Below are positions 51,862-61,040 of a stretch of DNA of 64,000 bases, in pieces; within the stretch, counting starts at the first letter, position 1; each line of letters begins with the position of its first letter. A program made the translations under genes and the position numbers. The DNA is from Chryseobacterium sp. G0186. Lineage in GTDB: Bacteria > Bacteroidota > Bacteroidia > Flavobacteriales > Weeksellaceae. The notes beneath the pieces were generated by a model. The model was not told where the DNA came from and made no database searches. It saw only the letters and a program-made list of their open reading frames with translations. The DNA is taken from the NCBI RefSeq assembly GCF_003815675.1, contig NZ_CP033918.1, forward strand, positions 930,001 through 994,000. The letters are read 5' to 3'.

Positions 51862-53718
51862 ATGAGAAAAACCGCACTTAGCCTGGCTCTTTTTGCCGCC
51901 TTTTTAGCAAATGCACAGTCTATAAAGACAACCATTGACCTCGTTAATGTAAAAGATGATAAAGTAGCCGTTACCATGGAATTTCCGAAAATGAAATCCG
52001 GGGATATTAAATTTCATTTTCCTAAAACCGTTCCGGGTACTTACTCTGTAGATGACTACGGAAGATTTGTAGAGGGAATAAAGTTTTACGACAACAAGGG
52101 CAAGGAACTTACCTATACAAAAGTAAACGACAATACCTATTCATTGAAAAATGCTCAAAACCTGAGCAAGATCTCTTATCTTGTGAATGACAGTTTTGAT
52201 GATGAAATGGATACTTCAAAGCATAAAGCCGTATTTTCTCCCTCAGGAACCGATATTGAACAAGGAAAAGTTTATATGATCAACACCCATGGCTTCATTG
52301 GTTATATTGATAATATGCAGGATGTACCTTACCAGCTGATCATTCAAAAACCAACTGATTTTTATGGGACAACAGCATTGGTAGACCAGGATAAATCTGA
52401 TTCCACAGACACCTATACACTGGCCAATTACGCTAAGGTAACAGATTCTCCTCTGATGTATACAAAGCCAGACTTTATTACCTTTAATGCAGGAGGAATG
52501 GAGCTTGTACTAGGCGTTTATTCTCCAACAGGTAAATATAAAGCTGCTGATTTCAAGGATAATCTTGAAAAAATGGTTATTGCCCAGAAGAAATTTCTTG
52601 GAGATATGAATACCAACAAGAAATATGCAATCATGCTTTATCTTTCCGGAGGTGACGGACCCCAAATTAAGGGTTTTGGAGCATTGGAACATCATGAATC
52701 AACCAGTGTAGTGCTTCCGGAAGGGATGCCTAAGGAGGCTATCGATAAGACAATCACGGATGTCGTTTCCCATGAATTCTTCCATACTGTTAATCCTTTG
52801 AAAACACATTCTGAGGAGATTCACTACTTTGATTATGCTGATCCTAAAATGTCCCAACATCTATGGATGTATGAAGGCGGAACGGAATATTTTGCCAATT
52901 TATTCCAGATTCAGGAGGGATTGATCACCAAGGATGAGTTTCTTCAAAGAATGGGAGATAAAATTACCAACTCCAAGAATTATGATGATACCATGCCATT
53001 TACGGTGATGAGTAAAAATATATTACAGGATGCCTATAAAGATCAATATAGGAATGTATACGAAAAGGGTGCATTGCTGGCGATGTGTCTGGATATTGAA
53101 CTGAGAAAACTATCCAATGGAGAAATGGGCTACCGTGATATGATCAGAAAGCTATCTCAAAGATTCGGAGAAAACAAGCCATTTAAGGATGATAAACTGA
53201 TTGATGAACTGGTAACGGTAACCGGATATCCTCAGGTAAAGGATTTTTACAATAAATATATCGCAGGAAATCAGCCAACACCTTATGCTTCTTACCTGAA
53301 TATGGTAGGTGTAGAGGTACATAAGCAGGAAAGCGCTCCTGTTTTCTGGTTCATCAAGGATCCGAATCAGACAGGGTATGATGAAAAGACCAAAGCTTTT
53401 GCCTTTGATGAGAATTCTGCACTATCTCCTTTTGCCAAGAGCATAGGGTTTAAAATCACCGATCAGGTACTTGCCCTTGATGGAAAAACGGTAGATATTC
53501 AGAAGGTTCAGGATTTTATCGGGTATACCAAAACCATTAAGGAGGGTCAGAATGTTACAGTAACCATCTTGAGAGATAATGGAGGTAAGAAAGAAAAAAT
53601 GGACCTTAAAGGAAAGGCTATTTTAGAGAAGATGTCTATGGAACATCTTGAATTTAAAACCAACGCGACTCCGGCAGAACTGAAACTGCAAAGTCAATGG
53701 CTGACTGGTAAAAAATAA
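51862..53718 (+). CDS. M61 family metallopeptidase with PDZ domain
   Basis: 618 residues from the ATG at 51862, just before a clean signal peptide (KTALSLALFAAFLANA, cut before QSI). A TTG 14 codons upstream is less likely. Zinc site HEFFH (about 304-308) with the third ligand Glu in MYEGGTEYFANL. A beta-rich N-terminal domain precedes it; a PDZ domain near the C-terminus (about 480-580) ends in ALDGKTVDIQKVQDFIGY. M61 enzymes are glycyl aminopeptidases. Same strand as the M1 gene; terminators follow. Confidence 0.93.
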   Translation: MRKTALSLALFAAFLANAQSIKTTIDLVNVKDDKVAVTMEFPKMKSGDIKFHFPKTVPGTYSVDDYGRFVEGIKFYDNKGKELTYTKVNDNTYSLKNAQNLSKISYLVNDSFDDEMDTSKHKAVFSPSGTDIEQGKVYMINTHGFIGYIDNMQDVPYQLIIQKPTDFYGTTALVDQDKSDSTDTYTLANYAKVTDSPLMYTKPDFITFNAGGMELVLGVYSPTGKYKAADFKDNLEKMVIAQKKFLGDMNTNKKYAIMLYLSGGDGPQIKGFGALEHHESTSVVLPEGMPKEAIDKTITDVVSHEFFHTVNPLKTHSEEIHYFDYADPKMSQHLWMYEGGTEYFANLFQIQEGLITKDEFLQRMGDKITNSKNYDDTMPFTVMSKNILQDAYKDQYRNVYEKGALLAMCLDIELRKLSNGEMGYRDMIRKLSQRFGENKPFKDDKLIDELVTVTGYPQVKDFYNKYIAGNQPTPYASYLNMVGVEVHKQESAPVFWFIKDPNQTGYDEKTKAFAFDENSALSPFAKSIGFKITDQVLALDGKTVDIQKVQDFIGYTKTIKEGQNVTVTILRDNGGKKEKMDLKGKAILEKMSMEHLEFKTNATPAELKLQSQWLTGKK

Positions 53719-53722
53719 ATAT

Positions 53723-53749
53723 AAAAGCGGGGAAATTTTCCCCGCTTTT
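53723..53749 (+). terminator. Terminator of the M61 gene
   Basis: Stem AAAAGCGGGGAAA / TTTCCCCGCTTTT around a single T, followed by a T tract, right after the stop codon. Confidence 0.85.
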
Positions 53750-53798
53750 TGTTTGGTTTACTATCAAAAATTAGATTATTAATTTTATTGAGAATATC

Positions 53799-53831
53799 AA
53801 ACCTTATAGGTTTTAGAAACCTATAAGGTTT
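53799..53831. repeat. Perfect 15-bp inverted repeat with 3-base loop
   Basis: AAACCTTATAGGTTT, loop TAG, AAACCTATAAGGTTT. Each arm is itself nearly self-complementary, so the unit can fold in more than one way. It lies 34 bases before the histidine kinase stop on the minus strand, after the M61 terminator. It may be a terminator for the kinase gene or a member of a dispersed palindromic repeat family. Confidence 0.65.
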
Positions 53832-53864
53832 AGTTTTTCTAAAATACAGGTTAAGACTATTTCA

Positions 53865-55031
53865 TTATCCTTTTTTAATCGTTATTCTAAAGGTTGTTCC
53901 TTTTCCTACTTCGGTTTGAGAAATTTTAATATCTCCGTTATGGTATTCGTGAATCACTCTTTGGGCTAATGACAATCCTAATCCCCAGCCTCTTTTCTTG
54001 GTAGAATATCCCGGTTTAAAGGCATTTCTCGCTTGCTGTTTTGTCATACCACTTCCGTTATCCTTTACTTCAATCAGAATATTTTTATTTCTCTCAAAAA
54101 CAGACATGGTAATAGCTCCCTCTCCTTTCATAGCATCCACCGCATTTTTTACCAGGTTTTCTATAACCCAGCTCATCAGAATTTTATTGTGAGGAACAAG
54201 AAGCGTATAAGTAGGAAGTTGAAGGGTAAAATTGACTTTCCTTGAGATTCTTGTCTTTAGATAATCATAATTTTCCTGAATGGTTTCATTGAAATTCATG
54301 TCATTTAGCTCCGGAACAGAACCTATCTTTGAAAAACGTTCAGAGATGGTTCTCAGCCTTTCAATATCTTTTTCAATTTCATGAACTCCCTCAGAATCCG
54401 GAGTGTCCAACTTCATAATTTCCATCCATCCGATCATTGAAGACAAAGGGGTCCCGATCTGATGGGCTGTTTCCTTAGCCAGACCTGCCCATAAATATCC
54501 CTCATCCGTTTTTTTGATCGTTCTGAAAAACCAAAAAGTGAATCCAAAATACAATAGAATAAACAACCCTAAAATATAGGGTGAATACTGTAAATTATTC
54601 AGCAGGCGTGAGTTATCATAATACACAAACTGATTATTTCCATCAGGAACCTTAATTTCAATCGGAGCATAGTTTTTCTCCATCTTCACGATCAATTCAT
54701 GCAGTTTTTCCGGATTTTTAATGGTACTTTCAGGGATATTTCTATAATATCCAAGATCAAGGATAGGGTTTTTATATTTATCCGTTACAATGAACGGAAT
54801 GGTGTTATTAATATTCAGGATATCCGGCAGCAGGTCAAGAACATCGGTATCAGGAGTTTTCACTTCCTGCTGGATTCTTATCGCCTTAGAAAGAAGACTG
54901 ATCCTTTTGATTTCCTCTTTTCTGAGAAAATTAATGAGCGTTGTAGAAGCCACCACAATGGCGATTACCAGGGTAGTCATTACAACAAAAATAATCCAGT
55001 TATTCAGTCTGGTTACGATGGATTTCCTCAA
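53865..55031 (-). CDS. Membrane sensor histidine kinase
   Basis: 388 residues. Two membrane segments (about 12-32 and 150-169) enclose a periplasmic sensor domain of about 115 residues. The phosphorylated His190 sits in AKETAHQIGTPLSS; the ATP-binding domain has the N box LVKNAVDAM, DNGSGMT and GWGLGLSLAQRV. The receiver partner is not next to it, so it is an orphan kinase here. Its gene starts 6 bases after the PBP4 gene stops, which suggests a link to peptidoglycan remodelling. Signal and target unknown. Confidence 0.93.
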   Translation of the reverse strand: MRKSIVTRLNNWIIFVVMTTLVIAIVVASTTLINFLRKEEIKRISLLSKAIRIQQEVKTPDTDVLDLLPDILNINNTIPFIVTDKYKNPILDLGYYRNIPESTIKNPEKLHELIVKMEKNYAPIEIKVPDGNNQFVYYDNSRLLNNLQYSPYILGLFILLYFGFTFWFFRTIKKTDEGYLWAGLAKETAHQIGTPLSSMIGWMEIMKLDTPDSEGVHEIEKDIERLRTISERFSKIGSVPELNDMNFNETIQENYDYLKTRISRKVNFTLQLPTYTLLVPHNKILMSWVIENLVKNAVDAMKGEGAITMSVFERNKNILIEVKDNGSGMTKQQARNAFKPGYSTKKRGWGLGLSLAQRVIHEYHNGDIKISQTEVGKGTTFRITIKKG

Positions 55032-55037
55032 AGGTTA

Positions 55038-56411
55038 TTATTTTAAAACATTAAGAATTTTCTGCAGTTCAGCACTTCCGCTTCCCTGATAATTATTGAT
55101 AATAATAGAAAATACATATTTCTTTCCATCCTTAGCGGTATGATAACCTGCAAAGGACTTCGTATCCCTCATGGTTCCGCTTTTCATTTTCATTCCATTA
55201 TCCTGAACCGGGAAGCCATCATAGTAAGACTCAAACCATGATTGTTTTTTCGCATATAAAAGAGCCTGAACCTCTGCTTTTGCCGCTACATAATTCTGAG
55301 GAGAAAGTCCGCTTCCATCAGCAAAATTAATCATATTCGGATTGATTCCCTTTGATTTCCAGAATTCTCGAAGATAAGCTACTCCACTTTTAAAGCTCGG
55401 ATTTCCTTTCTTTTCTTTTCCCAAGGTTTTAATTAAAGTTTCCCCATAAAGGTTCACACTTTTTCTCAAAAACCAATAGACAATTTTGTCCAGGGTTGGA
55501 GATTGATAGGTTAGAATAATATTTGTTTTTGGAGCTTGAATCGCCTGTTTTCCCTCTATTTCAAGTTGTGAATTTGTTACTGCTTTCCCGGAAAGATCAA
55601 TTCCCGATTCTTTCAGCCACTGCTTCACTTCAGTAGCCAGTTGTAAAGGAGGATTTGGAGTAGATCCGGAAACAGTTACCGTTTTTCCACCCGGAAGCAT
55701 CCCGTTGATTAAGGCAACATTAGAATGAGGAGCTGTAAAGATCAGACTCTGATCGGAGCTTCCGCCAGCCTTTAGATCATTCAGCCATTGTACACCCTCT
55801 AGTGGATAAGAAAAGCTTTTAAAATCTGTCCCGTTAATATTAATATCGAATTGATTTTCTCGCCAGTTGATTCCCCAAACGCCTGCTCCATAGTAATTTC
55901 CAAGATCATCCCATGGCCATCCTCCGGGAATCGTCTGATGATCAAAATAAGAATCGTCTATGACCAGATCACCTGATATTTTTGTAATTCCTGAGCTTTT
56001 AATGGCATCCAGCAGTTTCTTTTTAAAATTTTCAGGCTTATAGGCATCATATCTCCAGCTTCCCAATGTAGGATCACCATTGGAACTGATGAAAAGGTTT
56101 CCGTTCAAAACACCTCCGGATATGCTTCCGGAATAGCTTGATGTTGTGGTATACGTGTAGTTCTTTCCCAATGTTTCCAATGCAGCACCTGCAGTAAAAA
56201 TCTTTTGGGTAGAAGCTGTTGAAAGTCCTTTGCTTCCCTGATATTCGTATATAAAATTTCCGTTTTCATCTGATACATAAAATGATAAACTGGAAGATAC
56301 TGTTCCTGAGGAATCCATGAGATCTCTGGTTGCCTTATCTAATTTCTGGGCCATATTCTGAGCCGAGAACATCTGTACAGAAAGGGTGAGAACTGCAAGT
56401 GTCTTTTTCAT
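55038..56411 (-). CDS. dacB: D-alanyl-D-alanine carboxypeptidase / endopeptidase (PBP4)
   Basis: 457 residues with signal peptide (KKTLAVLTLSVQMFSA, cut before QNM). Family S13: active Ser67 in STQK (67-70), second motif DGSGLSPQN, third motif KSGT (MKSGTMRDTK). The mid domain typical of PBP4 lies between the first two. It trims or opens peptidoglycan cross-links in the periplasm. It is directly followed, 6 bases on, by a histidine kinase gene, so the two are translated from the same mRNA. Confidence 0.95.
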   Translation of the reverse strand: MKKTLAVLTLSVQMFSAQNMAQKLDKATRDLMDSSGTVSSSLSFYVSDENGNFIYEYQGSKGLSTASTQKIFTAGAALETLGKNYTYTTTSSYSGSISGGVLNGNLFISSNGDPTLGSWRYDAYKPENFKKKLLDAIKSSGITKISGDLVIDDSYFDHQTIPGGWPWDDLGNYYGAGVWGINWRENQFDININGTDFKSFSYPLEGVQWLNDLKAGGSSDQSLIFTAPHSNVALINGMLPGGKTVTVSGSTPNPPLQLATEVKQWLKESGIDLSGKAVTNSQLEIEGKQAIQAPKTNIILTYQSPTLDKIVYWFLRKSVNLYGETLIKTLGKEKKGNPSFKSGVAYLREFWKSKGINPNMINFADGSGLSPQNYVAAKAEVQALLYAKKQSWFESYYDGFPVQDNGMKMKSGTMRDTKSFAGYHTAKDGKKYVFSIIINNYQGSGSAELQKILNVLK

Positions 56412-56519
56412 TACATTGTAGTTTGGTTGTCAACTTTACTAATGCTTCCAAATCCTGGCAACATTTACTAATGCAGAGGCTGGAGCATTTTCATTTATTT
56501 AAATTATAATCAAATATAG

Positions 56520-57383
56520 TTAAAATAAAAGCTTTTCATATTCATGGAGTTCGCTGTAGCTGAAAAGAATCTGATGATCGGGAACCTTCTCAAATGAACG
56601 GTCATATTTGAAGCATTTCTCATGGTCGTCATCATCCATAAAAATATCCATCTGGCCTTCTTTTATATAGCTTATTTTCTCTTCGGAATCTTCGATAGCG
56701 TCTTCAGATTCACGCCAGGATTCATTATGACAGCGGAGACATATTCCTTTATGAATAGCTTTATAACCGCATATTTCACAATCTTTCAGATTAGTAAACA
56801 GTTCTGAAATCTCATGTTGGCTGTCTTCAGGAAATAGAGGCAACGGAACCGTTTTCAACAGCAGAAAATAATTAGGCTCCTGCCAGGAAAAATAGGTCTG
56901 TTTCTCTTCATTCAGTTCCGTTTCTTCATACAGCCACAATCCCTGGAAATCATATTCCACTTCGGCTTTAGATACCTCTGTAAGGTTCAGCACTTTTTTG
57001 CCCTTTAATGTGACATCAAGTTTTTCATCAATATCAATCACTGGCTGCTGTTCCAGAAAATGATTAAGGCATAAAGTCGTCTGCCAGGAATCTATTGTTC
57101 TCATTTTGCCCTCGCTCCCACAAATCTCACAGATTTTGCCAGATAATCTGGAATATTTATCTGTGATATTTCCAAGAATTACATTAAGTTCTTTGTCCTC
57201 TGAATAAATAGCACAGCATAGTTCTCCAAATTTTTCCTTTCCAAAAACAGCATGTTTCATATTCCAGCCTCCAATGGCAAATTCAAACAGCATTTGACGG
57301 ATCAGATCGTTCCATCCGGTACTATTAACAGAAAAGTTCTTCAGATTATTTTCTATAAAACTGTTTATCTCTTCCTGCTTCAT
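56520..57383 (-). CDS. Protein with two cysteine clusters, coupled to peptidase E
   Basis: 287 residues, cytoplasmic and acidic. Two clusters look like zinc sites: CEICGSEGKMR with CLNHF about 20 residues later (about 84-110), and CEICGYKAIHKGICLRC (about 205-221). I do not recognise the family. Its start codon overlaps the stop of the peptidase E gene by one base (TAATG), so translation is coupled and the two proteins may act together. The middle has an aromatic segment (LWLYEETELNEEKQTYFSW, listed as LWLYEETEL and TYFSW). No catalytic motif is seen. Confidence 0.8.
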   Translation of the reverse strand: MKQEEINSFIENNLKNFSVNSTGWNDLIRQMLFEFAIGGWNMKHAVFGKEKFGELCCAIYSEDKELNVILGNITDKYSRLSGKICEICGSEGKMRTIDSWQTTLCLNHFLEQQPVIDIDEKLDVTLKGKKVLNLTEVSKAEVEYDFQGLWLYEETELNEEKQTYFSWQEPNYFLLLKTVPLPLFPEDSQHEISELFTNLKDCEICGYKAIHKGICLRCHNESWRESEDAIEDSEEKISYIKEGQMDIFMDDDDHEKCFKYDRSFEKVPDHQILFSYSELHEYEKLLF

Positions 57384-58075
57384 TATAATGAGCTTCCTGA
57401 CTCTATTTCATAAGGTTCTTTACCTTTTTCAAAAATTCTTGTCAGTTCACTTCCTTCAACAGTAATGTCATTTCCAATTCTTCTGATCCAGTTTCCTTCT
57501 CTAAGCCCTACAACTTTGGTATCATTTTGAGTAAGAAATTCCATAATCCGGGTTTCTCTTGTTTCCCCATTATGCTTCAGATCCGGATTAGGATCAAGAT
57601 AATGCGGATTAAGATTGAACGGAACCAATCCCATACAATCAAAGCTTGGCGGATAAACAATCGGCATATCATTCGTTGTTTTCATATTCTGCCCACCAAT
57701 ATTACTTCCTGCACTGCATCCAAGATAGGGTTTTCCGTTGGTCACATTTTCCTTTAAGGCAGACATTAATTGTTCCTCATGTAAGGTTTTAACCAATAAA
57801 AAAGTATTTCCACCACCGGTAAAATAACCCTTAGCGTGCTTTAGAGCTTCTATTTTATCTTCAAATTCATGAAGACCTTTTACTTTAATATTGATGGTTT
57901 CAAAGAAAGAACGCGCTTTTGCAGTATAATCGTCATGAGAAATACCACCCGGTCTTGCAAAGGGAATAAAGACAATCTCGTCAATTCCGGTATATAACGC
58001 AATAAGTTCTTCTCTTAAGTATTCTAGATATTCCCCACCAAACAGTGTAGAAGTTGAAGCTAATATAATATTCAT
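57383..58075 (-). CDS. pepE: Peptidase E (alpha-aspartyl dipeptidase, S51)
   Basis: 230 residues, normal for PepE. The serine nucleophile is Ser121 in the elbow YLGCSAGSNIGG; a glycine loop YFTGGGNTFLL (about 84-94) and a late histidine-bearing segment (FNLNPHYLDPN) fit the Ser-His pair of S51. It cuts dipeptides with an N-terminal aspartate. Notably it belongs to the same S51 family as the cyanophycinase at 5061, yet it acts on normal alpha-Asp dipeptides. It is the first of a coupled pair with the cysteine-cluster protein. Cytoplasmic. Confidence 0.94.
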   Translation of the reverse strand: MNIILASTSTLFGGEYLEYLREELIALYTGIDEIVFIPFARPGGISHDDYTAKARSFFETINIKVKGLHEFEDKIEALKHAKGYFTGGGNTFLLVKTLHEEQLMSALKENVTNGKPYLGCSAGSNIGGQNMKTTNDMPIVYPPSFDCMGLVPFNLNPHYLDPNPDLKHNGETRETRIMEFLTQNDTKVVGLREGNWIRRIGNDITVEGSELTRIFEKGKEPYEIESGSSL

Positions 58076-58260
58076 AGGATGATATTGATTATAAAAAAGT
58101 TATCTACAAAGATAAACTCAAACCCCAACGAATCAAAAATTAAACTAAAAAAAACCTTGTATTCGTTAATATTTTCTAAAAAAACCTAAAGCTTCTAAAA
58201 TTTAAGTTTTTGTGGAATTATTATTGAATTTAAATTTTTAGAATTTTAAAATATTAGATT

Positions 58261-58830
58261 ATGAAAATGACGAAAGTAAATATTAAAAATCTATTTTTAG
58301 GTTTAATACTTGTAGGAAGTGCAGGTCTTGTAAATGCACAGACTACCCAAACAGATAGTGCTAATACTACAGCAACCACCACTACGACAGCAACTACAGC
58401 CCAATCAGGTAATCCAACCATTGATGCCCTTAAAAAGCAAATTGAGGCTAACCCAAAGGATACGGAATCATTGGCGAAATTGGCAGCAGCGTATCAGGAA
58501 GCTTCAGATTGGACTAATGCCGTTGAAACCTGGAAAAAAATATCTGCATTGTTACCGGACTGGGCACCTTCATATTACAGCCAAGCCTATGCTTATCAAT
58601 CCGCCAAGGATGATGCAAATGCAAAAATTGCCTATGAAAAGTATATTGCCACTGTAAAACCGGAAGAGGTAGAACAGAATAAGAAAAACCTTGCCTACGC
58701 TTATTTTTACATTGCCTTTGCAGAACAGCAAAGCGATCCCAATAAAGCAAAAGAGCATATTGCCAAGTCTATACAATATGACCCAACCAATCAGGATGCG
58801 GTAAAACTTAGTAAAGCATTAAATTCATAA
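58261..58830 (+). CDS. Secreted TPR protein
   Basis: 189 residues. A signal peptide (NLFLGLILVGSAGLVNA, cut before QTT) is followed by a low-complexity Thr and Ala linker (about residues 27-48), then about three TPR units (LAAAYQEASDWTNAVETWKK, AYQSAKDDANAKIAYEKYI, YFYIAFAEQQSDPNKAKEHI). It is probably periplasmic or on the outer membrane, acting as a contact protein. The start MKMTKVNIKN gives a basic n-region. The gene is divergent from pepE and ends with a strong palindrome. Confidence 0.85.
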   Translation: MKMTKVNIKNLFLGLILVGSAGLVNAQTTQTDSANTTATTTTTATTAQSGNPTIDALKKQIEANPKDTESLAKLAAAYQEASDWTNAVETWKKISALLPDWAPSYYSQAYAYQSAKDDANAKIAYEKYIATVKPEEVEQNKKNLAYAYFYIAFAEQQSDPNKAKEHIAKSIQYDPTNQDAVKLSKALNS

Positions 58831-58832
58831 AT

Positions 58833-58866
58833 AAAAAAAGTCCGGAAAATTTTCCGGACTTTTTTT
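58833..58866. terminator. Bidirectional terminator, 34-bp perfect palindrome
   Basis: Perfect dyad with arms AAAGTCCGGAAAA / TTTTCCGGACTTT plus A and T runs on both sides. It stops the TPR gene and also the convergent DUF1905 gene. Confidence 0.85.
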
Positions 58867-58887
58867 ATCTTCTGATGTGACTTATTT

Positions 58888-59376
58888 TTATTCAATTTTC
58901 TTCCCAAAAAAATCGGTTTCACCATGCAGGTGCCGAATTATCTTTTCAATATTCCTATGAATGCTTGCTTCCGTCTTCAGATTATTGATATATCGAATGA
59001 GTTCATGGCGCCTTGACGGAATCAGTTTTTCAAAGTTTGTGGTAGCTAAAACACTTCCTTTTATGGCCAGTTCTAATTGAGGATGGATGGGAATACTTCT
59101 GTCAGAATCATCATATTCCAAAGTCACTTCAATCGTTTCTCCAATTCTCTTCGGTGAGTTTTTCAGCATGATCAGATTCACATACAACCTCCATTCCCCT
59201 AAATATTTCATCAGGTTTTGCTGAAATTCCTTTCCATTGATGGTTCCTTTTACCGGAATCGGGCTTTTGTTTTTGCCTGAAACTTCAAAAATTCCCTCCA
59301 GAATATTTTCCGGAATAAAAACAAAAGGATTGATCCCAATAATCTCTAATGTGGCTATAAAACTGTTGTTTTTCAT
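58888..59376 (-). CDS. DUF1905 / YdeI-type protein
   Basis: 162 residues from the ATG at 59376; the longer frame adds MFI before it. The first 95 residues fit DUF1905 (ATLEIIGINPFVFIP, VKGTINGKEF, NLIMLKNSPKRIGETIEV) and the end fits the YdeI or OmdA helical domain (FEKLIPSRRHELIRYINN). These domains are often joined in small cytoplasmic proteins thought to protect against bacteriocins or cell-envelope stress, but their role is not firmly known. Confidence 0.85.
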   Translation of the reverse strand: MKNNSFIATLEIIGINPFVFIPENILEGIFEVSGKNKSPIPVKGTINGKEFQQNLMKYLGEWRLYVNLIMLKNSPKRIGETIEVTLEYDDSDRSIPIHPQLELAIKGSVLATTNFEKLIPSRRHELIRYINNLKTEASIHRNIEKIIRHLHGETDFFGKKIE

Positions 59377-59478
59377 GATGAACAAATATACAGTTTTAGT
59401 GGATAGAAGTTAGAGATTAGAGGGTAATAAATGCAGTTAGTCTACAAAGCTCTTACGCTCAAACCCACAAAATTCATA

Positions 59479-59509
59479 TTTAAGAACTCAATTAAATCCC
59501 TTATCTTTG
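59479..59509 (+). promoter_or_regulatory. Promoter of the transaldolase-family gene
   Basis: TTTA (59479-59482), a 19-base spacer and TATCTTTG (59502-59509) match TTTG-N19-TAnnTTTG with one mismatch. Predicted start near 59515, leader about 18 bases. The position supports the ATG at 59533 over the longer frame from 59431. Confidence 0.65.
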
Positions 59510-59532
59510 TACCAATAAATCTATTTAACAAA

Positions 59533-60186
59533 ATGAAATTTTTTATTGACACAGCTAATTTAGAGCAAATCAAGGAAGCTAAAGATCTTGGAATCCTGGA
59601 TGGTGTAACAACCAACCCATCATTAATGGCAAAGGAAGGAATTCAGGGAGCTGAAGCCATCAAAAACCATTATAAGGCGATCTGCGAAATTGTAGAGGGA
59701 GACATTTCTGCGGAAGTACTTTCTACTACGTATGAAGAAATGATCAAGGAAGGAGACGAATTGGCTGCAATCCACCCAAATATCGTAGTAAAGATCCCAA
59801 TGATCAAGGATGGTATTAAGGCTTTAAAATATTTTTCTGACAAAAAAATCAGAACAAACTGTACGTTAATCTTTTCTTCAGGGCAGGCTCTTTTAGCAGC
59901 TAAAGCAGGGGCAACTTATGTTTCTCCATTCCTAGGAAGATTAGATGATATTTCTACTGACGGGCTAAACCTTATCCAGGAGATCAGATTAATTTTCGAC
60001 AACTATATGTTTGAAACTGAAATCCTAGCAGCATCTATCCGTCACTCAATGCACATCATCGACTGTGCTAAAATCGGAGCTGATGTTATCACATCTCCAC
60101 TTCCTCCGATCTTGAGCTTATTGAAGCACCCATTAACAGAAAGCGGTCTGGCTCAGTTTATTGCAGATTCTCAGAAATTAGCATAA
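59533..60186 (+). CDS. fsa: Transaldolase family (fructose-6-phosphate aldolase-like)
   Basis: 217 residues from the ATG at 59533; upstream frame to 59431 crosses the promoter and is rejected. The start [16 protein letters not shown] is the classic small transaldolase or FSA opening. The Schiff-base lysine is in [14 protein letters not shown] (Lys near residue 86), with [28 protein letters not shown] split here as [12 protein letters not shown] and VSPFLGR. Such short enzymes act as transaldolase in the pentose-phosphate pathway or as FSA; which is not clear from sequence. Good promoter and strong terminator make it a single-gene unit. Confidence 0.93.
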   Translation: MKFFIDTANLEQIKEAKDLGILDGVTTNPSLMAKEGIQGAEAIKNHYKAICEIVEGDISAEVLSTTYEEMIKEGDELAAIHPNIVVKIPMIKDGIKALKYFSDKKIRTNCTLIFSSGQALLAAKAGATYVSPFLGRLDDISTDGLNLIQEIRLIFDNYMFETEILAASIRHSMHIIDCAKIGADVITSPLPPILSLLKHPLTESGLAQFIADSQKLA

Positions 60187-60210
60187 GACTTACAGTCATT
60201 TTCAGATATA

Positions 60211-60239
60211 AAAATCCCGAAACTCTGTTTCGGGATTTT
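60211..60239. terminator. Terminator of the transaldolase-family gene
   Basis: Perfect 13-bp stem AAAATCCCGAAAC / GTTTCGGGATTTT with loop TCT. It also faces the convergent acetyltransferase gene. Confidence 0.85.
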
Positions 60240-60279
60240 ATTTTATAGCTCGTGAGGTTCATTAAGGATTTCCACAATC

Positions 60280-60846
60280 CTAATCTGTCTCAGTAATACT
60301 TTTAACAACTCTACACGGGTTTCCTACTGCCACTACATTTTCCGGAATATCCTTAGTAACAACACTTCCTGCTCCTATCACGGTATTATTACCAATAGTA
60401 ACTCCGGGAAGAACTACTACATTTCCGCCCAGCCATACGTTGTCTCCTATTGTAATCGGGTGAGCATATTCCAGACCTTCATTTCTTTGTTTTGCATCCA
60501 GCGGATGGCCTGCTGTATAAAAACTGCAGTTTGGCCCAATAAAGGCATTTTCCCCAAACTTCACCTTGGCACAATCTAAAATCACAAGATTATGATTGGC
60601 ATAAAAATTTTCTCCTACTTCAATATTATACCCATAATCACACCAGAAATTCGGTTCTATACATAGATTTTCCCCTGTATTACCTATGATTTTTTTGATC
60701 AGAGTATTTCGCCTTTCAGTATCGAAATTTTTCAAGCTATTGTATTCTAAACACAGGTCCTTACAGGCAATACGCTCCTGAATAAGCTCTTCATCGTAAT
60801 TGGCGTTATATAAAAGTCCGGCTGCACATTTTTCCTTTTCTGTCAT
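60280..60846 (-). CDS. Maltose/galactoside-type O-acetyltransferase
   Basis: 188 residues from the ATG at 60846 (MTEKEKCAAGLLYNANYDEEL), the standard start of this family; the longer frame adds 15 residues unlike it. An N-terminal helical Mac domain (1-55) precedes left-handed beta-helix hexapeptide repeats with the active His in FYTAGHPLDA, the loop GDNVWLGGNVVVLPGVTIGN and VIGAGSVVTKDIP. It acetylates sugars such as maltose or galactosides from acetyl-CoA. Cytoplasmic trimer. Physiological substrate not visible here. Confidence 0.94.
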   Translation of the reverse strand: MTEKEKCAAGLLYNANYDEELIQERIACKDLCLEYNSLKNFDTERRNTLIKKIIGNTGENLCIEPNFWCDYGYNIEVGENFYANHNLVILDCAKVKFGENAFIGPNCSFYTAGHPLDAKQRNEGLEYAHPITIGDNVWLGGNVVVLPGVTIGNNTVIGAGSVVTKDIPENVVAVGNPCRVVKSITETD

Positions 60847-60993
60847 ATTAGTAATGTTCAAGATGTAACGTTTAAATGGGCTTAAAAACATGAATATTTC
60901 TGATAAGTAATGATCAATTAGTCTTTATTTACATCTAAGAAAACTCTACTAAATTCTTTAATAACTGTTATTACCTTCTTTCTAAAAATAAAA

Positions 60994-61021
60994 AACAGGA
61001 CAACTCTAAAAGCATCCTGTT
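60994..61021 (-). terminator. Terminator of the GLPGLI gene
   Basis: Stem AACAGGA / TCCTGTT with a 14-base loop; on the minus strand it runs into TTTTTTATTTTT. Confidence 0.65.
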
Positions 61022-61040
61022 CAAATAAAAAATGATAATT

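Noticed and set aside
58334..58657. Plus-strand Gln and Leu-rich frame overlapping the TPR gene
   Set aside because: It is a shifted reading of the Thr/Ala-rich linker and TPR region; the main frame has a signal peptide and repeats.
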